DNA of 64,000 nucleotides from CAVWSM01 sp963757805 (GCA_963757805.1 CAVWSM010000021.1:62001-126000), one strand, 5' to 3'; shown: positions 1 to 8,868, counted from the first letter of the stretch. Notes: generated from the sequence alone by a model not told the origin. Made by a program: numbers and translations.

Positions 1-168
1 CGCATGCGCGTCGGCACCCTCGGACCGCTACAGCAGATCCTGCACGGGCCGTCCACCGTCGCCGACGGCACCATGAACTTCTCTGGGGCGCTGCGGCGGG
101 CCATGGCCACCACGGGCTTCACCGAGCTCAAGGACTTTCAGCGGGTCGAGGTCGCCGTCTCGCGCTAG
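1..168 (+). CDS. GuaB3-family IMP dehydrogenase-related protein, C-terminal end
   Basis: The window opens inside this gene; only the last 55 codons are present, read in the first frame to a TAG. The tail contains GPLQQILHGPSTVADGTMN followed by GALRRAMATTGFTELKDFQ and a VEVAV ending, which is the characteristic C-terminus of actinobacterial GuaB3-type proteins (IMP dehydrogenase/GMP reductase fold, about 370-380 residues when complete). The catalytic core lies upstream of the window, so enzyme activity cannot be judged. Its presence fits guaA lying 7 kb downstream. Assigned from remembered family sequence, not a search. Confidence 0.75.
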   Translation, partial: RMRVGTLGPLQQILHGPSTVADGTMNFSGALRRAMATTGFTELKDFQRVEVAVSR

Positions 169-199
169 CGGATCTCCGTGATCTTGGCTGCCGCGGACC

Positions 200-607
200 T
201 CAGATCGTGATGAGCAGCGACACGCCGGCCGAATCGGCAGCTGCAGCCAACGAGGCGTCCAGAGTCGCCAATGCCAGCCCTTCACGTTCAGCTAGCACAA
301 GGTACGCGGCGTCGTAGGCGGACAAGTTGTGTCTTCGGCCAGCCGCCAGGACTGCGCCCACATCGGACACGGTGTCTACCGAGATGGGTAGCTGCCCGAG
401 AAGGGACAGGAAGCGGGCGCTCTGCGCTTCGCCTAATCGATTGCGTCGCTCGGCCACAAGTAGGACGTTGACGACCTCCAACTCCCACAGGGAAGGCACG
501 GTGGCCGCGTCTTCCTGCAGGCGATCGAGGAGTGCCTCGGTCTCCGGCGTTGCCTCGTCCTCGAAGCACCACGCCATGGTCACCGATGCATCGACCACGA
601 ACGGCAC
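200..607 (-). CDS. vapC: VapC-type PIN-domain ribonuclease toxin
   Basis: A 135-residue PIN-domain protein, the usual VapC length. It has the N-terminal VVDASV acidic motif (Asp6), a central PSLWELEVVNVL helix with the second acidic residue, and the C-terminal SAYDAAYLVLAE and TLDASL motifs that complete the metal-binding pocket of VapC endoribonucleases. Translation starts at a GTG whose G is the last base of the antitoxin stop codon (TAGTG), so the two genes are translationally coupled. The cellular RNA target (often tRNA or rRNA in this family) cannot be read from sequence. Partner of the VapB gene immediately upstream. Confidence 0.88.
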   Translation of the reverse strand: MPFVVDASVTMAWCFEDEATPETEALLDRLQEDAATVPSLWELEVVNVLLVAERRNRLGEAQSARFLSLLGQLPISVDTVSDVGAVLAAGRRHNLSAYDAAYLVLAEREGLALATLDASLAAAADSAGVSLLITI

Positions 608-846
608 TAGCGACGTCCTTCCTCGATCATCTTCCGCACGCTCAACCGGCCTCGGCGGACACCCGACCGAGCCGATCGGAGCTCGGCAATGACTTCGGCG
701 GGGGTGAGACGGTGGGCACGGACCGGAATGAGCTGCGCGATGGCTGTCCCGTGTTTTGTGATCGTGATCGGTCGCCCTGTCGACTCCAGCTCGGCAAGCA
801 GCCGGGGAAGGTGGGTCTTGGCTTCGTACGCTCCAACCGAGGTCAT
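607..846 (-). CDS. vapB: VapB/Phd-family antitoxin
   Basis: A 79-residue antitoxin of the Phd/YefM fold: MTSVGAYEAKTHLPRLLAELE is the typical DNA-binding N-terminal domain (the GxYEAKTxLP pattern), followed by GRPITITKHGTAIAQLIPV and a basic, probably disordered toxin-neutralising tail. It precedes and overlaps vapC by one base. The start ATG lies only 7 bases from a palindrome and repeated boxes in the intergenic region, consistent with autorepression by the VapBC complex. Divergent from gabD2. Confidence 0.85.
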   Translation of the reverse strand: MTSVGAYEAKTHLPRLLAELESTGRPITITKHGTAIAQLIPVRAHRLTPAEVIAELRSARSGVRRGRLSVRKMIEEGRR

Positions 847-852
847 GGCCCT

Positions 853-874
853 AGACTAGTCTGCGACTGGTCTG
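853..874. promoter_or_regulatory. Probable VapBC operator: palindrome plus 11-bp-spaced direct repeat
   Basis: AGACTAGTCT at 853-862 is a perfect 10-bp palindrome. GACTAGTCTG (854-863) is repeated with one mismatch as GACTGGTCTG (865-874), an 11-bp period that places both copies on the same DNA face. The site is just upstream of the vapB ATG, where autoregulatory operators of TA modules sit. Function is inferred. Confidence 0.5.
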
Positions 875-944
875 GAGCACAACCTCTTGATGGGCCTCCC
901 GGCCAGGGCTACTAACGCGTAGCCCACTTGCGTATCCTGCCGCC

Positions 945-2507
945 GTGACCTCGCCAGTGACAGCTGTCAGCGTTGACCCCTCGCTCGTCGAGCGACTGAC
1001 CCGCGCCGTTGTCGCCACCAGCGCCGACAGCGTCAAGACGACTGCGCCGTTCACCGACGAGCCGCTCGCTGAGATCCCGCGGTCGAGCGAGCGTGATGTC
1101 GAGCAGGCGTACGTCCGAGCGCGCGCGGCACAGCCCGCTTGGCTCGCCCTCGGCGTACGCGCCCGCGCCAAGGTCCTGCTCCGCTTCCACGACCTCGTCC
1201 TCACCCACCGCGACGAGCTCACGGACATGATCCAGCTGGAGAGCGGCAAGGCTCGGCTCGACGCCTTCCAGGAGGTCGGCGAGGTCGCGTTGGCGGCGCG
1301 CTACTGCGGCCGCATGGCGGCACGGGTGCTCCGACCCAAGCGTCGCGTCCCGCTCGCCCCGGGCGTTTTCGCCGTACGGGAGCTGCACCATCCCATGGGC
1401 GTGGTCGGCATCGTGTCGCCGTGGAACTACCCGCTCGCGCTGGCCGTCATCGACACTCTGCCGGCCCTCGTCGCCGGCAACACCGTGGTGCACAAGCCCG
1501 ACGACCAGGGCGCCCTGACCGCGCTGCGCGCCCGCGAGCTCGCGATCGAGGCTGGGGTGCCGGCGGATGCGTGGCAGGTTGTGCTCGGCGACGGCCCGAC
1601 GATCGGCGGGGCAGTGATCGCCGGCGCCGACTACGTGTCGTTCACCGGCTCCACCGCCACCGGCCGCGTCGTGGCCCGACAGGCAGGCGAGCGCTTGATC
1701 GGCGCGTCGCTAGAACTCGGCGGCAAGAACCCAATGGTCGTGCTCGCGGGCGCCGACGTTGCCAAGGCCGCCGACGCTGCAGTGCGTACGAGCTTTGCGG
1801 CGGCCGGGCAGCTCTGCACCTCGGCCGAGCGGGTGTTGGTGCACGAGTCGCTGTACGAGGAGTTCCGCGAGCGGTTCGTGGCCAGGACCCGCGAGCTGCG
1901 GCTCGGCGTCGGTGTCGAGTGGGGCTACGACGTGGGGTCGATCGTGTCGCGCAGCCACCTGGACAAGGTGCTCGGTCACGTCGAGGATGCCCGCGCACAC
2001 GGCGCCACCGTGCTCACCGGCGGGCGGGCGCGACCCGACATCGGGCCACTGGTCATGGAGCCGACCGTGCTGGAAGGCGTGACGCCTGCGATGCGCTGTC
2101 ATGGCGAGGAGACCTTCGGTCCCGTGGTGGCGATCGCGTCGTTTCGCACCGAGGACGAGGCTGTCGAGCGAGCTAACGACACGCCGTACGGCCTGCTCGG
2201 GGTGGTCTTCGCCCCGACGCTGCGCGAGGGCATGCGCGTCGCCGCCCGCATCACGTGCGGTGCGGTGTCGGTCAACGAGGCCCACACGTCGGTGTGGGCC
2301 AACCACGATGTGCCGCTTGGCGGGATGCGAGCGTCGGGGCTTGGCCGGCGGCACGGGGCGGCGGGGATCCTGCGCTACACCGAGACCCAGGCAGTGGTCG
2401 GCCAGCGCATTCCCGCGCTCTCGGCACCGTGGCACCAGACCCCGGAGGCCTACGCGGCCACCACGACTCGCCTCCTGCGCGCCGTCAAGGCACTCGGTCG
2501 CCGCTGA
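945..2507 (+). CDS. gabD2: Succinate-semialdehyde dehydrogenase [NADP+], GabD2 type
   Basis: A 520-residue aldehyde dehydrogenase oxidising succinate semialdehyde to succinate. Visible motifs: VVGIVSPWNYPLALAV (cofactor/substrate channel), KPD after the NTVVHK lysine, FTGSTATGR (Rossmann glycine loop), the general base in ASLELGGKNPMVVL, and the catalytic cysteine in AAAGQLCTSAERVLV. Overall wording (for example GGKARPDIGPL-like and MGGMxxSGxGRRHG-like segments) matches the mycobacterial GabD2 subfamily rather than GabD1. GTG start. No GABA transaminase gene is nearby, so it may serve the variant TCA route via succinate semialdehyde; that is inference. Confidence 0.85.
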   Translation: MTSPVTAVSVDPSLVERLTRAVVATSADSVKTTAPFTDEPLAEIPRSSERDVEQAYVRARAAQPAWLALGVRARAKVLLRFHDLVLTHRDELTDMIQLESGKARLDAFQEVGEVALAARYCGRMAARVLRPKRRVPLAPGVFAVRELHHPMGVVGIVSPWNYPLALAVIDTLPALVAGNTVVHKPDDQGALTALRARELAIEAGVPADAWQVVLGDGPTIGGAVIAGADYVSFTGSTATGRVVARQAGERLIGASLELGGKNPMVVLAGADVAKAADAAVRTSFAAAGQLCTSAERVLVHESLYEEFRERFVARTRELRLGVGVEWGYDVGSIVSRSHLDKVLGHVEDARAHGATVLTGGRARPDIGPLVMEPTVLEGVTPAMRCHGEETFGPVVAIASFRTEDEAVERANDTPYGLLGVVFAPTLREGMRVAARITCGAVSVNEAHTSVWANHDVPLGGMRASGLGRRHGAAGILRYTETQAVVGQRIPALSAPWHQTPEAYAATTTRLLRAVKALGRR

Positions 2508-2614
2508 CTCACAGGTTCCTTCCAGGTCCGCCCAAGGTCGTCCTCAGCCAGGGACGACAGCCTCGGTTGATGGCCTTCACACCGGAGGCCGTGAACCGAG
2601 AGGGAGGTGTCCAC

Positions 2615-2971
2615 ATGGACGAGGAGACGAAACCGCCCGTACGGAAGGCAGGCCGATCGGTGGCGATGCTCGTCGGCGGACTCGTGCTTGGTGCGACTCT
2701 GACCGGCACGATTGCCGCCAACGCGGCGTCCGGCAGTTCGTCCTCGGGTGGCTCGCCGGAGACGTCCACCAGCGAGTCGACCGACGGCTACTCGGGCGGC
2801 CAGTCCGAACAGCCCACCGACCCGAGCACCGGCTCGCGCGACGGGGACTGCCCCGAGGGCGGCGCCCGGCCGGACGGTGATGGCACTCGACCCGAGCGTG
2901 ACGGCACACAGGAGCCGGACGGCACGCCGGCGCCGGACGGCACCCAGTCGCCGGGTTACCCGTCGAGCTGA
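2615..2971 (+). CDS. Small membrane-anchored, acidic Pro/Gly/Asp-rich protein
   Basis: 118 residues starting at an ATG behind a strong GGGAGGTG ribosome site. A short charged N-terminus (MDEETKPPVRKAGRS) is followed by one hydrophobic segment VAMLVGGLVLGATLTGTIAA, then a low-complexity exported tail rich in Ser/Thr and repeated DGT/PDGT units ending in GYPSS. The layout suggests a signal anchor or cleaved signal with an unstructured extracellular tail. I do not recognise a family. It is followed by a strong hairpin. The repeated PDGTxxP units could be a cell-wall-spanning linker; no catalytic residues are apparent. Confidence 0.6.
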   Translation: MDEETKPPVRKAGRSVAMLVGGLVLGATLTGTIAANAASGSSSSGGSPETSTSESTDGYSGGQSEQPTDPSTGSRDGDCPEGGARPDGDGTRPERDGTQEPDGTPAPDGTQSPGYPSS

Positions 2972-2986
2972 CCCTGCCCGGGCGGT

Positions 2987-3016
2987 GGGCGCCGAGCCTC
3001 ATTGGGCTCGGCGCCC
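2987..3016. terminator. Bidirectional hairpin terminator at a convergent junction
   Basis: Perfect 12-bp arms GGGCGCCGAGCC (2987-2998) and GGCTCGGCGCCC (3005-3016) enclose a 6-base loop. It lies between the small anchored protein and the convergent ABC gene and can serve both. There is no clear U-tract, as is common in actinobacteria. Confidence 0.7.
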
Positions 3017-3042
3017 GCCGCTCGGCGCCCCGCTCGGCGTGG

Positions 3043-4800
3043 TCAAGTGTCGGCGGTCGTCCGCTGCCCGTGCCACGACTCCCAAAGCGCCGAGTAGGCC
3101 CCGCCGTCGGCGACGAGCTGGTCGTGCGTGCCGAGCTCGCTGATCCGTCCGTCCTCGACGACAGCAACCCGGTCGGCATCGTGCGCGGTGTGCAGCCGGT
3201 GCGCGATCGCGACGACTGTGCGCCCTTCGAGCACTGCGGCGAGCGACCGCTCCAGATGCCGCGCCGCCCGCGGGTCGAGCAGCGACGTCGCCTCGTCGAG
3301 CACGAGAGTGTGCGGGTCGGCGAGCACGAGCCGAGCCAGCGCCACCTGCTGCGCCTGCGCCGGAGCCAGCCCGTAGCCACCGGCACCCACCACAGTCTGC
3401 AAGCCATCGGGCAAGGCCTCGACCCAACCCCGGGCGTCGACCACGTCGAGCGCCCGCAGCAGCGCATCGTCATCGGCGTCGGGGCGTGCCAGCCGTAGGT
3501 TGTCGGCCAGCGAGCCCACGAACACGTGGTGCTCCTGGGTGACCAGGGCGACGTGACCGCGCAGCTCGTCGAGCGGAAGGTCGACCAGCGGCACCTCCCC
3601 GACAGTGACCGATCCCGTGCGCGGCGGGTGGATGCCCGCGAGCAGCCGGCCAAGCGTCGACTTGCCGGCGCCCGATGGTCCGACCATCGCGAGCCGCTCA
3701 CCCGGGCGCAGGTCGAGATCGATGCCGTGCAGCACGTCGCGACCGCTCGTGTAGGCGTAGCGCACGTCAGTCGCCTGCACGTGCTCGTCGACCGGCTGTG
3801 CGCCCGACGCAGCACGGTCGCTGGGCACGTCAGCCACACCGACCACACGCGCGAGCGACGCCGCACCGACCTGCACCTCGTCGAGCCACATGAGCAGCCG
3901 GTCGACGGGGTCGATCAGCTGCACGGCGTAGAGCGTCACCGCAGTGACCTGCCCAATGGTCGCGTTGCCGCCGAAGACGAGCCACCCGCCCCATAGCAGC
4001 ACGCTGGCCACTGGCAGCACGTAGGCCAGCTCGAGGGCCGGGAACCAGACCGTGCGCAGGAACAGCGTGCGGCGCTCGGCACGGTAGGCCTCGGACAGGT
4101 CGGCCTTCGTCCGCGCATTGCGCTGCTGAGAGAGACCAAGCGCGGCGACGGTGCGCCCACCCTCGACCGTCTCGGTGACGCCCCCAGTGATGGTCGCGTA
4201 CGCCGCCCGCTCCCAGAGGTAGCCGGCCGGTGCGCGGCGGAGGTACCAGCGAGTCGACACCCAGATCAGCGGCACGCTGATCAGGCACGGCAGCACGACA
4301 AGCGGGCCGACGATAAGCGCCGCTCCGAGCGTCAGCGTCGCGGTGACAGTGGCCACGAGAACCTCGGGTACGGCGAACCGCACCGTGCGCGCAAGGGTGT
4401 CGATGTCTGCCGTCGTACGGGACACCAGGTCACCTGTGCCCGCCCGCTCCACCGTTGACAACGGCAGCGCGAGCACGCGACCGACGAACGTCTCGCGCAG
4501 CTCGGCAAACACCTGCTCGCTCAGCACGAGCGACGATCTGCGCGCGGCCCGCGTGAGAACGGTCGACGCAAGCACGAACCCCGCCAGCACGAGCACGAGC
4601 CGGTCGACGTGGGCGGTCGTGGTGCCGCTGGTGACGCTCTGCACGAGCTCGCCGAGCAGCCACGGTCCTGCCAGGCCGGTCACGGCCGCCAGGGCGTGCA
4701 GGCTGAGAACGCGGGTGAGTGCGAGCCGGTGCTGACGCATCAGGCGGCGCGCCTCGGCGCGCACCTCCGGTGCGGCAGCGATCGGCAGGGTGGTGCTCAC
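3043..4800 (-). CDS. ABC exporter half-transporter with canonical Walker A but degenerate signature
   Basis: 585 residues from a GTG that overlaps the upstream gene's stop (GTGA). N-terminal membrane domain (about residues 25-300, several hydrophobic helices such as VTGLAGPWLLGELVQ and VLVATVTATLTLGAALIV) is fused to a C-terminal ATPase domain. The ATPase has a good Walker A (MVGPSGAGKSTLGRLL), Q-loop region, Walker B with catalytic Glu (TLVLDEATSLLD) and switch His (VAIAHRL), but the LSGGQ signature is replaced by APAQAQQ. The partner gene has the reverse pattern, so the two should form one consensus and one degenerate ATP site. Substrate unknown; actinobacterial multidrug/lipid-exporter-like pair. 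Confidence 0.85.
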   Translation of the reverse strand: MSTTLPIAAAPEVRAEARRLMRQHRLALTRVLSLHALAAVTGLAGPWLLGELVQSVTSGTTTAHVDRLVLVLAGFVLASTVLTRAARRSSLVLSEQVFAELRETFVGRVLALPLSTVERAGTGDLVSRTTADIDTLARTVRFAVPEVLVATVTATLTLGAALIVGPLVVLPCLISVPLIWVSTRWYLRRAPAGYLWERAAYATITGGVTETVEGGRTVAALGLSQQRNARTKADLSEAYRAERRTLFLRTVWFPALELAYVLPVASVLLWGGWLVFGGNATIGQVTAVTLYAVQLIDPVDRLLMWLDEVQVGAASLARVVGVADVPSDRAASGAQPVDEHVQATDVRYAYTSGRDVLHGIDLDLRPGERLAMVGPSGAGKSTLGRLLAGIHPPRTGSVTVGEVPLVDLPLDELRGHVALVTQEHHVFVGSLADNLRLARPDADDDALLRALDVVDARGWVEALPDGLQTVVGAGGYGLAPAQAQQVALARLVLADPHTLVLDEATSLLDPRAARHLERSLAAVLEGRTVVAIAHRLHTAHDADRVAVVEDGRISELGTHDQLVADGGAYSALWESWHGQRTTADT

Positions 4801-6527
4801 GCTGCCTCCTCTCGGGTCACGGTCTCGCGATAGCTGGGCTCGGACTCCAACAGCTCGGCGTGGGTGCCGATGCACTGCACTCGCCCGTCGGCGAGGAAGG
4901 CCACCTGGTCGACGCGGTCGAGCAGCAACGGGCTCGCAGACACGATCACCGTGGTGCGGCCCCGGCGAGCGGTCAGCAACCGGTCGGCGATGCGCGCCTC
5001 GGTGTGCGCGTCGACGGCACTCGTCGGCTCCACGAGCACGAGCACCTCGGGGTCTGCAAGCAGCGCTCGAGCCAGGACGAGCCGCTGACGCTGGCCGCCG
5101 GAGAATGAGCGGCCACGCTCCTCCACTGTGGTGTCGAGCCCGTCTGGCAGTGCGTCGATCACGTCTGTGGCGTCGGCGACGGTGAGCATGTGACGCAGCG
5201 CGCGGTCGTCGGAAGTGCCCCACGGGTCGAGAGTTTCGCGGAGGCTGCCACTGAAGAGCAGCGGATCCGCTTCGCTCACGAGGATGCGCCGGCGCACCTC
5301 GTCGACCGCGAGGTCGGCAAGGCGGACGTCGCCGAGCAACACACCATCGCCGTCGGCGAAGCGGCCGAGTCGGTCGGCAACCAGCGCGCTCTCTTGCGGG
5401 TCGGCGCTGACCAGGGCCGTCGTCAGCCCGGGGGCGACCACAAGTCCCGACTGCGAGTCACGGAGCGGCACACCGGCCGCCGGGACCCGAGCGGGTGGAG
5501 CGTTGTCTGCCGGCGCGTCCGACGTCGTCGCCGACACGGCGAGCACCGCCAGCACGCGGCGCGCCGCGACGATGCCTCGCGTCGCTCTTTCCACCGCCTC
5601 GGTCGCGGTGCGCAGGGGCGTCACGAGGAAGGCGGAGTAGCCGTAGAACGCCACCAGCTCACCAGGGCTGATGGTGCCGGCGACAGCCAGCCGGGCACCC
5701 AGCCAAGTGACCAGCACGACGAAGATTCCGGGCAGCAGCACTTGCGCGGCGTCCAGCAGCGACTGCACCTGAGCGACCCGGAGACCGGATTGCCGTACCT
5801 CCTGTGAACGCGTGGTGTAGCGGGCAAGGAAGGTCCGCTCACCACCGATGCCGCGTAGCACCCGCAGACCGGCCACGGTGTCGGCGCCGAGCGCGGTGAG
5901 CCGGCCAATCTCCGCGCGCTGCTCGCGCTGGCGTGCCTGCAGCGGCCGAATGACCGGTGTGAGCAGGAGCATGACAAGCGGTACGCCGATCAGCACGACG
6001 AGCCCCAGGGTCACCGACGTGCTCAGCAGCAGGACAGCGACCAGAACGTAGGCCGTGATGGCACCGAAGAACCGCGGCAGCACGTCGTAGATGCCGCCGA
6101 TGTGCGGTGCGTCACTCGCGGTCGTGGAGACGACTTCGCCGGTCGAGACCGCGCTGCGCACAGCGCTGCCGGTGCGGGCGACGTGCTCGGCGACGAGCTG
6201 CGTGACGCGGTACATCGCGGTGAGCCAGTTGCCCACCGCGAGCCGGTGGCGCAACACGCCAGCGCCGGCCTGGATGAGCCCGAGCGCGAGCACTGCCAAG
6301 GCCCAGTACAGGAGCGCGCCGCGGTCGCCGGCCGCGAGGCCCGAGTCGACCGCGCGACCCAACGCGTACGGCATCAGGGCCTGGGCCACCATCCACGTGA
6401 CGCCGAACCCCACAGCGATCGCGATGCGCGCGAATTGCTTGCGTCCCACCCAGACCAGGAACCGCAACGGCGAGCGGGTGTCCGGCGATCCGGGGTCCGC
6501 GTGCGGCAGGCTGGGGAGGAGTGTCAC
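4797..6527 (-). CDS. ABC exporter half-transporter with degenerate Walker motifs and canonical signature
   Basis: 576 residues from a GTG; a longer form starting about 23 codons upstream is open but reads as unlikely protein (Cys/Arg-rich). Membrane domain over roughly residues 25-300, ATPase domain after about 345. In place of Walker A it has ALVSADPQESALVADRL (no GxxGxGKS), Walker B reads VLVLVEPTSAVD (Asp changed to Val), and the switch-His position reads VIVSASPLL, while the signature FSGGQRQRLVLARALL is intact. This actinobacterial family pairs with the downstream gene, which overlaps by 4 bases. First gene of the two-gene operon; heterodimer expected. Confidence 0.83.
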   Translation of the reverse strand: MTLLPSLPHADPGSPDTRSPLRFLVWVGRKQFARIAIAVGFGVTWMVAQALMPYALGRAVDSGLAAGDRGALLYWALAVLALGLIQAGAGVLRHRLAVGNWLTAMYRVTQLVAEHVARTGSAVRSAVSTGEVVSTTASDAPHIGGIYDVLPRFFGAITAYVLVAVLLLSTSVTLGLVVLIGVPLVMLLLTPVIRPLQARQREQRAEIGRLTALGADTVAGLRVLRGIGGERTFLARYTTRSQEVRQSGLRVAQVQSLLDAAQVLLPGIFVVLVTWLGARLAVAGTISPGELVAFYGYSAFLVTPLRTATEAVERATRGIVAARRVLAVLAVSATTSDAPADNAPPARVPAAGVPLRDSQSGLVVAPGLTTALVSADPQESALVADRLGRFADGDGVLLGDVRLADLAVDEVRRRILVSEADPLLFSGSLRETLDPWGTSDDRALRHMLTVADATDVIDALPDGLDTTVEERGRSFSGGQRQRLVLARALLADPEVLVLVEPTSAVDAHTEARIADRLLTARRGRTTVIVSASPLLLDRVDQVAFLADGRVQCIGTHAELLESEPSYRETVTREEAA

Positions 6528-6589
6528 GTGGCAGCACCGTACGCTGCGTAACTGACAACAAGCCAACGAGTTTTGCCGCCCGCGAACCG

Positions 6590-6648
6590 CGCGCAACGTC
6601 CGAACAACCGAGCGCTATCGAGCACGCACCCTCGGACGCAACGGGGAA
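6590..6648. repeat. Dispersed repeat R2, copy A (degenerate palindrome)
   Basis: About 50 bases (CAACGTCCGAACAACCG and GAGCACGCACCCTCGGACG) closely resemble the reverse complement of the palindrome at 11851-11894. Outer CGTCCGA / TCGGACG arms survive but the inner stem has decayed. It fills the gap between the DUF1801 gene and the ABC pair, all on the minus strand. Confidence 0.55.
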
Positions 6649-7098
6649 CTACCGCTTTGCGCGCGCCGCCTCGTACATCTCGATGAACCGGTCCACCGGC
6701 ACGGCCGCCACCATCTCGCCGAGCAGTGGCAGGTCCACATCGTCGAGCTTGGTGAAGCGCAAGCACGACTTGCCCATGTCGATCGGGCGTCCGCTGGGTG
6801 GTGACCAGCGTTCCCGGAAGTCGCGCTCCAGCTCAGGGCTGCTGTAGATACCACTCAGATAGACCGCGTAGTGCCGTTTCTGCGCGGCGATTGCCAGATA
6901 GCCGAGCGGCTGGCCGTTGTAGGTGTCGGGATGACGCTCAAGCGGCACCGAGTAGCCGATCATGCCGAAGGCCATTGCCTCCTCGTAGCCGTCCGGCAGG
7001 TTGGCCGTCACCAATTCTCGTACGGCCTCCACCACGTCGCGCCGGTCGGCCGGCAGCTCGGCGAGGTAGTCCTCCACGGTGGCAGCGCTGCTCTGCAT
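6649..7098 (-). CDS. DUF1801 / YdhG-like domain protein
   Basis: 149 residues: VEDYLAELPADRRDVVEAVRELV opens the DUF1801 fold (an alpha/beta fold shared with frataxin-like 'iron chaperone' proteins and YdhG), followed by GYEEAMAFGMIGYSVPLE, a YLAIAAQKRHYAVYLSGIY strand pair, and MGKSCLRFTKLDDVDLPLL near the end, all typical of the family. The molecular role of DUF1801 proteins is not established. ATG start; divergent from guaA with starts only 23 bases apart, so regulatory DNA for each lies inside the other gene. Confidence 0.75.
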   Translation of the reverse strand: MQSSAATVEDYLAELPADRRDVVEAVRELVTANLPDGYEEAMAFGMIGYSVPLERHPDTYNGQPLGYLAIAAQKRHYAVYLSGIYSSPELERDFRERWSPPSGRPIDMGKSCLRFTKLDDVDLPLLGEMVAAVPVDRFIEMYEAARAKR

Positions 7099-7121
7099 GG
7101 ACCGCAGGCTACGCTGACAAG

Positions 7122-8694
7122 GTGTCTGCGGAGTCCCACGATCTCGTCCTCGTACGTCGACTACGGAGCGCAGTACGCACAGCTCATCGCCCGGCGGGTG
7201 CGCGAGGCGCGGGTCTACTCCGAGATCGTTCCGCACACGACGCCGGTCGCGGCGATGCTCGCCCGCAACCCCAAGGCGATCATCCTTTCCGGCGGGCCGA
7301 GCAGCGTGTACGAGGACGGCGCCCCGCAGCTGGATCGGGCCATGCTCGACAGCGGGACCCCGGTGTTCGGTATCTGCTACGGCTTCATGGCGATGGCGCA
7401 GGCCCTGGGTGGCACGGTCGCGCACACGGGCCAGCGTGAGTACGGCCGCACTCAGGTGACGGTGAGCGAGCCCGGCACTCTGTTGGCCGGGCTGCCCGAT
7501 CACATCAGCTCGTGGATGTCGCATGGCGACGAGGTGACCGCCGCACCTGACGGCTTCCTTGTCACCGCGTCGTCCCCTCGGGCGACTGTCGCCGCCTTCG
7601 AGGACATCGGTCGGCGGCTCGCCGGTGTCCAGTGGCACCCGGAGGTGCTGCACAGCGAGCACGGCCAACAGATCCTCGAGCGGTTCCTCGTCGACATCGC
7701 GGGCTGCCGGCAGACCTGGACGATGGTCAACATCGTCGACGACCAGGTCGACGCCATCCGCGCGCAGATCGGCGACAAGCGCGTCATCTGCGGGCTGTCC
7801 GGCGGCGTCGACTCTGCTGTCGCGGCCGCCCTCGTGCACAAGGCCGTCGGCGACCGGCTCACGTGCGTGTTCGTCGACCACGGCCTGTTGCGCAAGGGCG
7901 AGGCAGAGCAGGTCGAGCGGGACTACGTGGCCGCGACCGGGGTCGACCTCAAGGTGGTCGACGCGGAGAAGCGCTTCCTCGATGCTCTTGCGGGTGTCAC
8001 CGACCCGGAGCAGAAGCGCAAGATCATTGGTCGCGAGTTCATCCGGGTCTTCGAGGAGGCCGCGCGCGAGGTGGTCGCCGACGCGGGGGCGCACCACGAG
8101 CAGGTGGAGTTCCTCGTGCAGGGCACGCTCTACCCCGACGTGGTGGAGTCGGGCGGCGGTGAGGGTGCGGCCAATATCAAGAGTCACCACAACGTCGGCG
8201 GACTCCCGGACGACCTGCAGTTCTCGCTGGTCGAGCCGCTACGCACCTTGTTCAAAGACGAGGTGCGGGCCGTCGGCGAGCAGCTGGGGCTGCCACGGGA
8301 GATCGTCTGGCGGCATCCGTTCCCGGGCCCCGGTCTGGCGATCCGGGTCGTCGGTGAGGTCACCCACGAGCGGCTCGACCTGCTCCGCGACGCCGACGCG
8401 ATCGCCCGCGACGAGCTCGCCGCATCAGGGCTCGACCGCGAGGTGTGGCAGTTCCCTGTGGTGCTGCTCGCGGACGTGCGGTCGGTCGGTGTGCAGGGCG
8501 ACGGTCGCACCTACGGGCACCCGATCGTGCTGCGGCCCGTCTCGAGCGAGGACGCGATGACCGCCGACTGGTCGCGGCTGCCGTACGAGCTGCTCGAGCG
8601 CATCTCGACCCGCATCACCAACGAGGTCTCCGACATCAACCGGGTCGTCCTCGACATCACGAGCAAGCCACCGGGCACGATCGAATGGGAGTGA
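7122..8694 (+). CDS. guaA: GMP synthase (glutamine-hydrolysing), with likely artefactual frameshift near the N-terminus
   Basis: Converts XMP plus glutamine and ATP to GMP. The glutamine amidotransferase domain has the catalytic Cys in FGICYGFMAMAQALGG and His/Glu in VQWHPEV; the ATP pyrophosphatase loop is GLSGGVDSAVAAAL; the C-terminus ends IEWE as usual. The likely start is GTG 7122 (VSAESHDLVLV), but the frame is broken at about 7154: removing the A in CTCGTACGTCGAC restores LVLVVDYGAQYAQLIARR. Downstream of the break the frame is open to 8694 with no good alternative start before residue 40. An essential housekeeping gene, so sequence error is favoured over inactivation. Confidence 0.9.
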
Positions 8695-8868
8695 GGGCCC
8701 ACCAGGATCCGCCGTCGGCGCCATGAGCCTCCGCTGGGATGTCGTTCGCGGCTCCTTTGTACTTGCCGGGCTGGGACCTAGCAGATACATAGCGCCGCGA
8801 AGGTGACCCTCCGCGCTGGCGCCGAGTCCTCATGTCGGTCCTCCGGCAACGCACGACGACATCCGGTG
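8695..8868. other. Convergent intergenic gap, 174 bases
   Basis: Lies between the 3' ends of guaA and the minus-strand unknown gene. I see a distant inverted pair (GGGATGTCGT near 8737 and ACGACATCC near 8857) but no compact terminator hairpin, RNA gene or convincing reading frame. Confidence 0.4.

Noticed and set aside
1710..2435. Long open frame antisense to gabD2 (241 codons)
   Set aside because: High-GC coding DNA commonly leaves antisense frames open; composition is Arg/His-rich and no family is visible, while gabD2 on the plus strand is clear.
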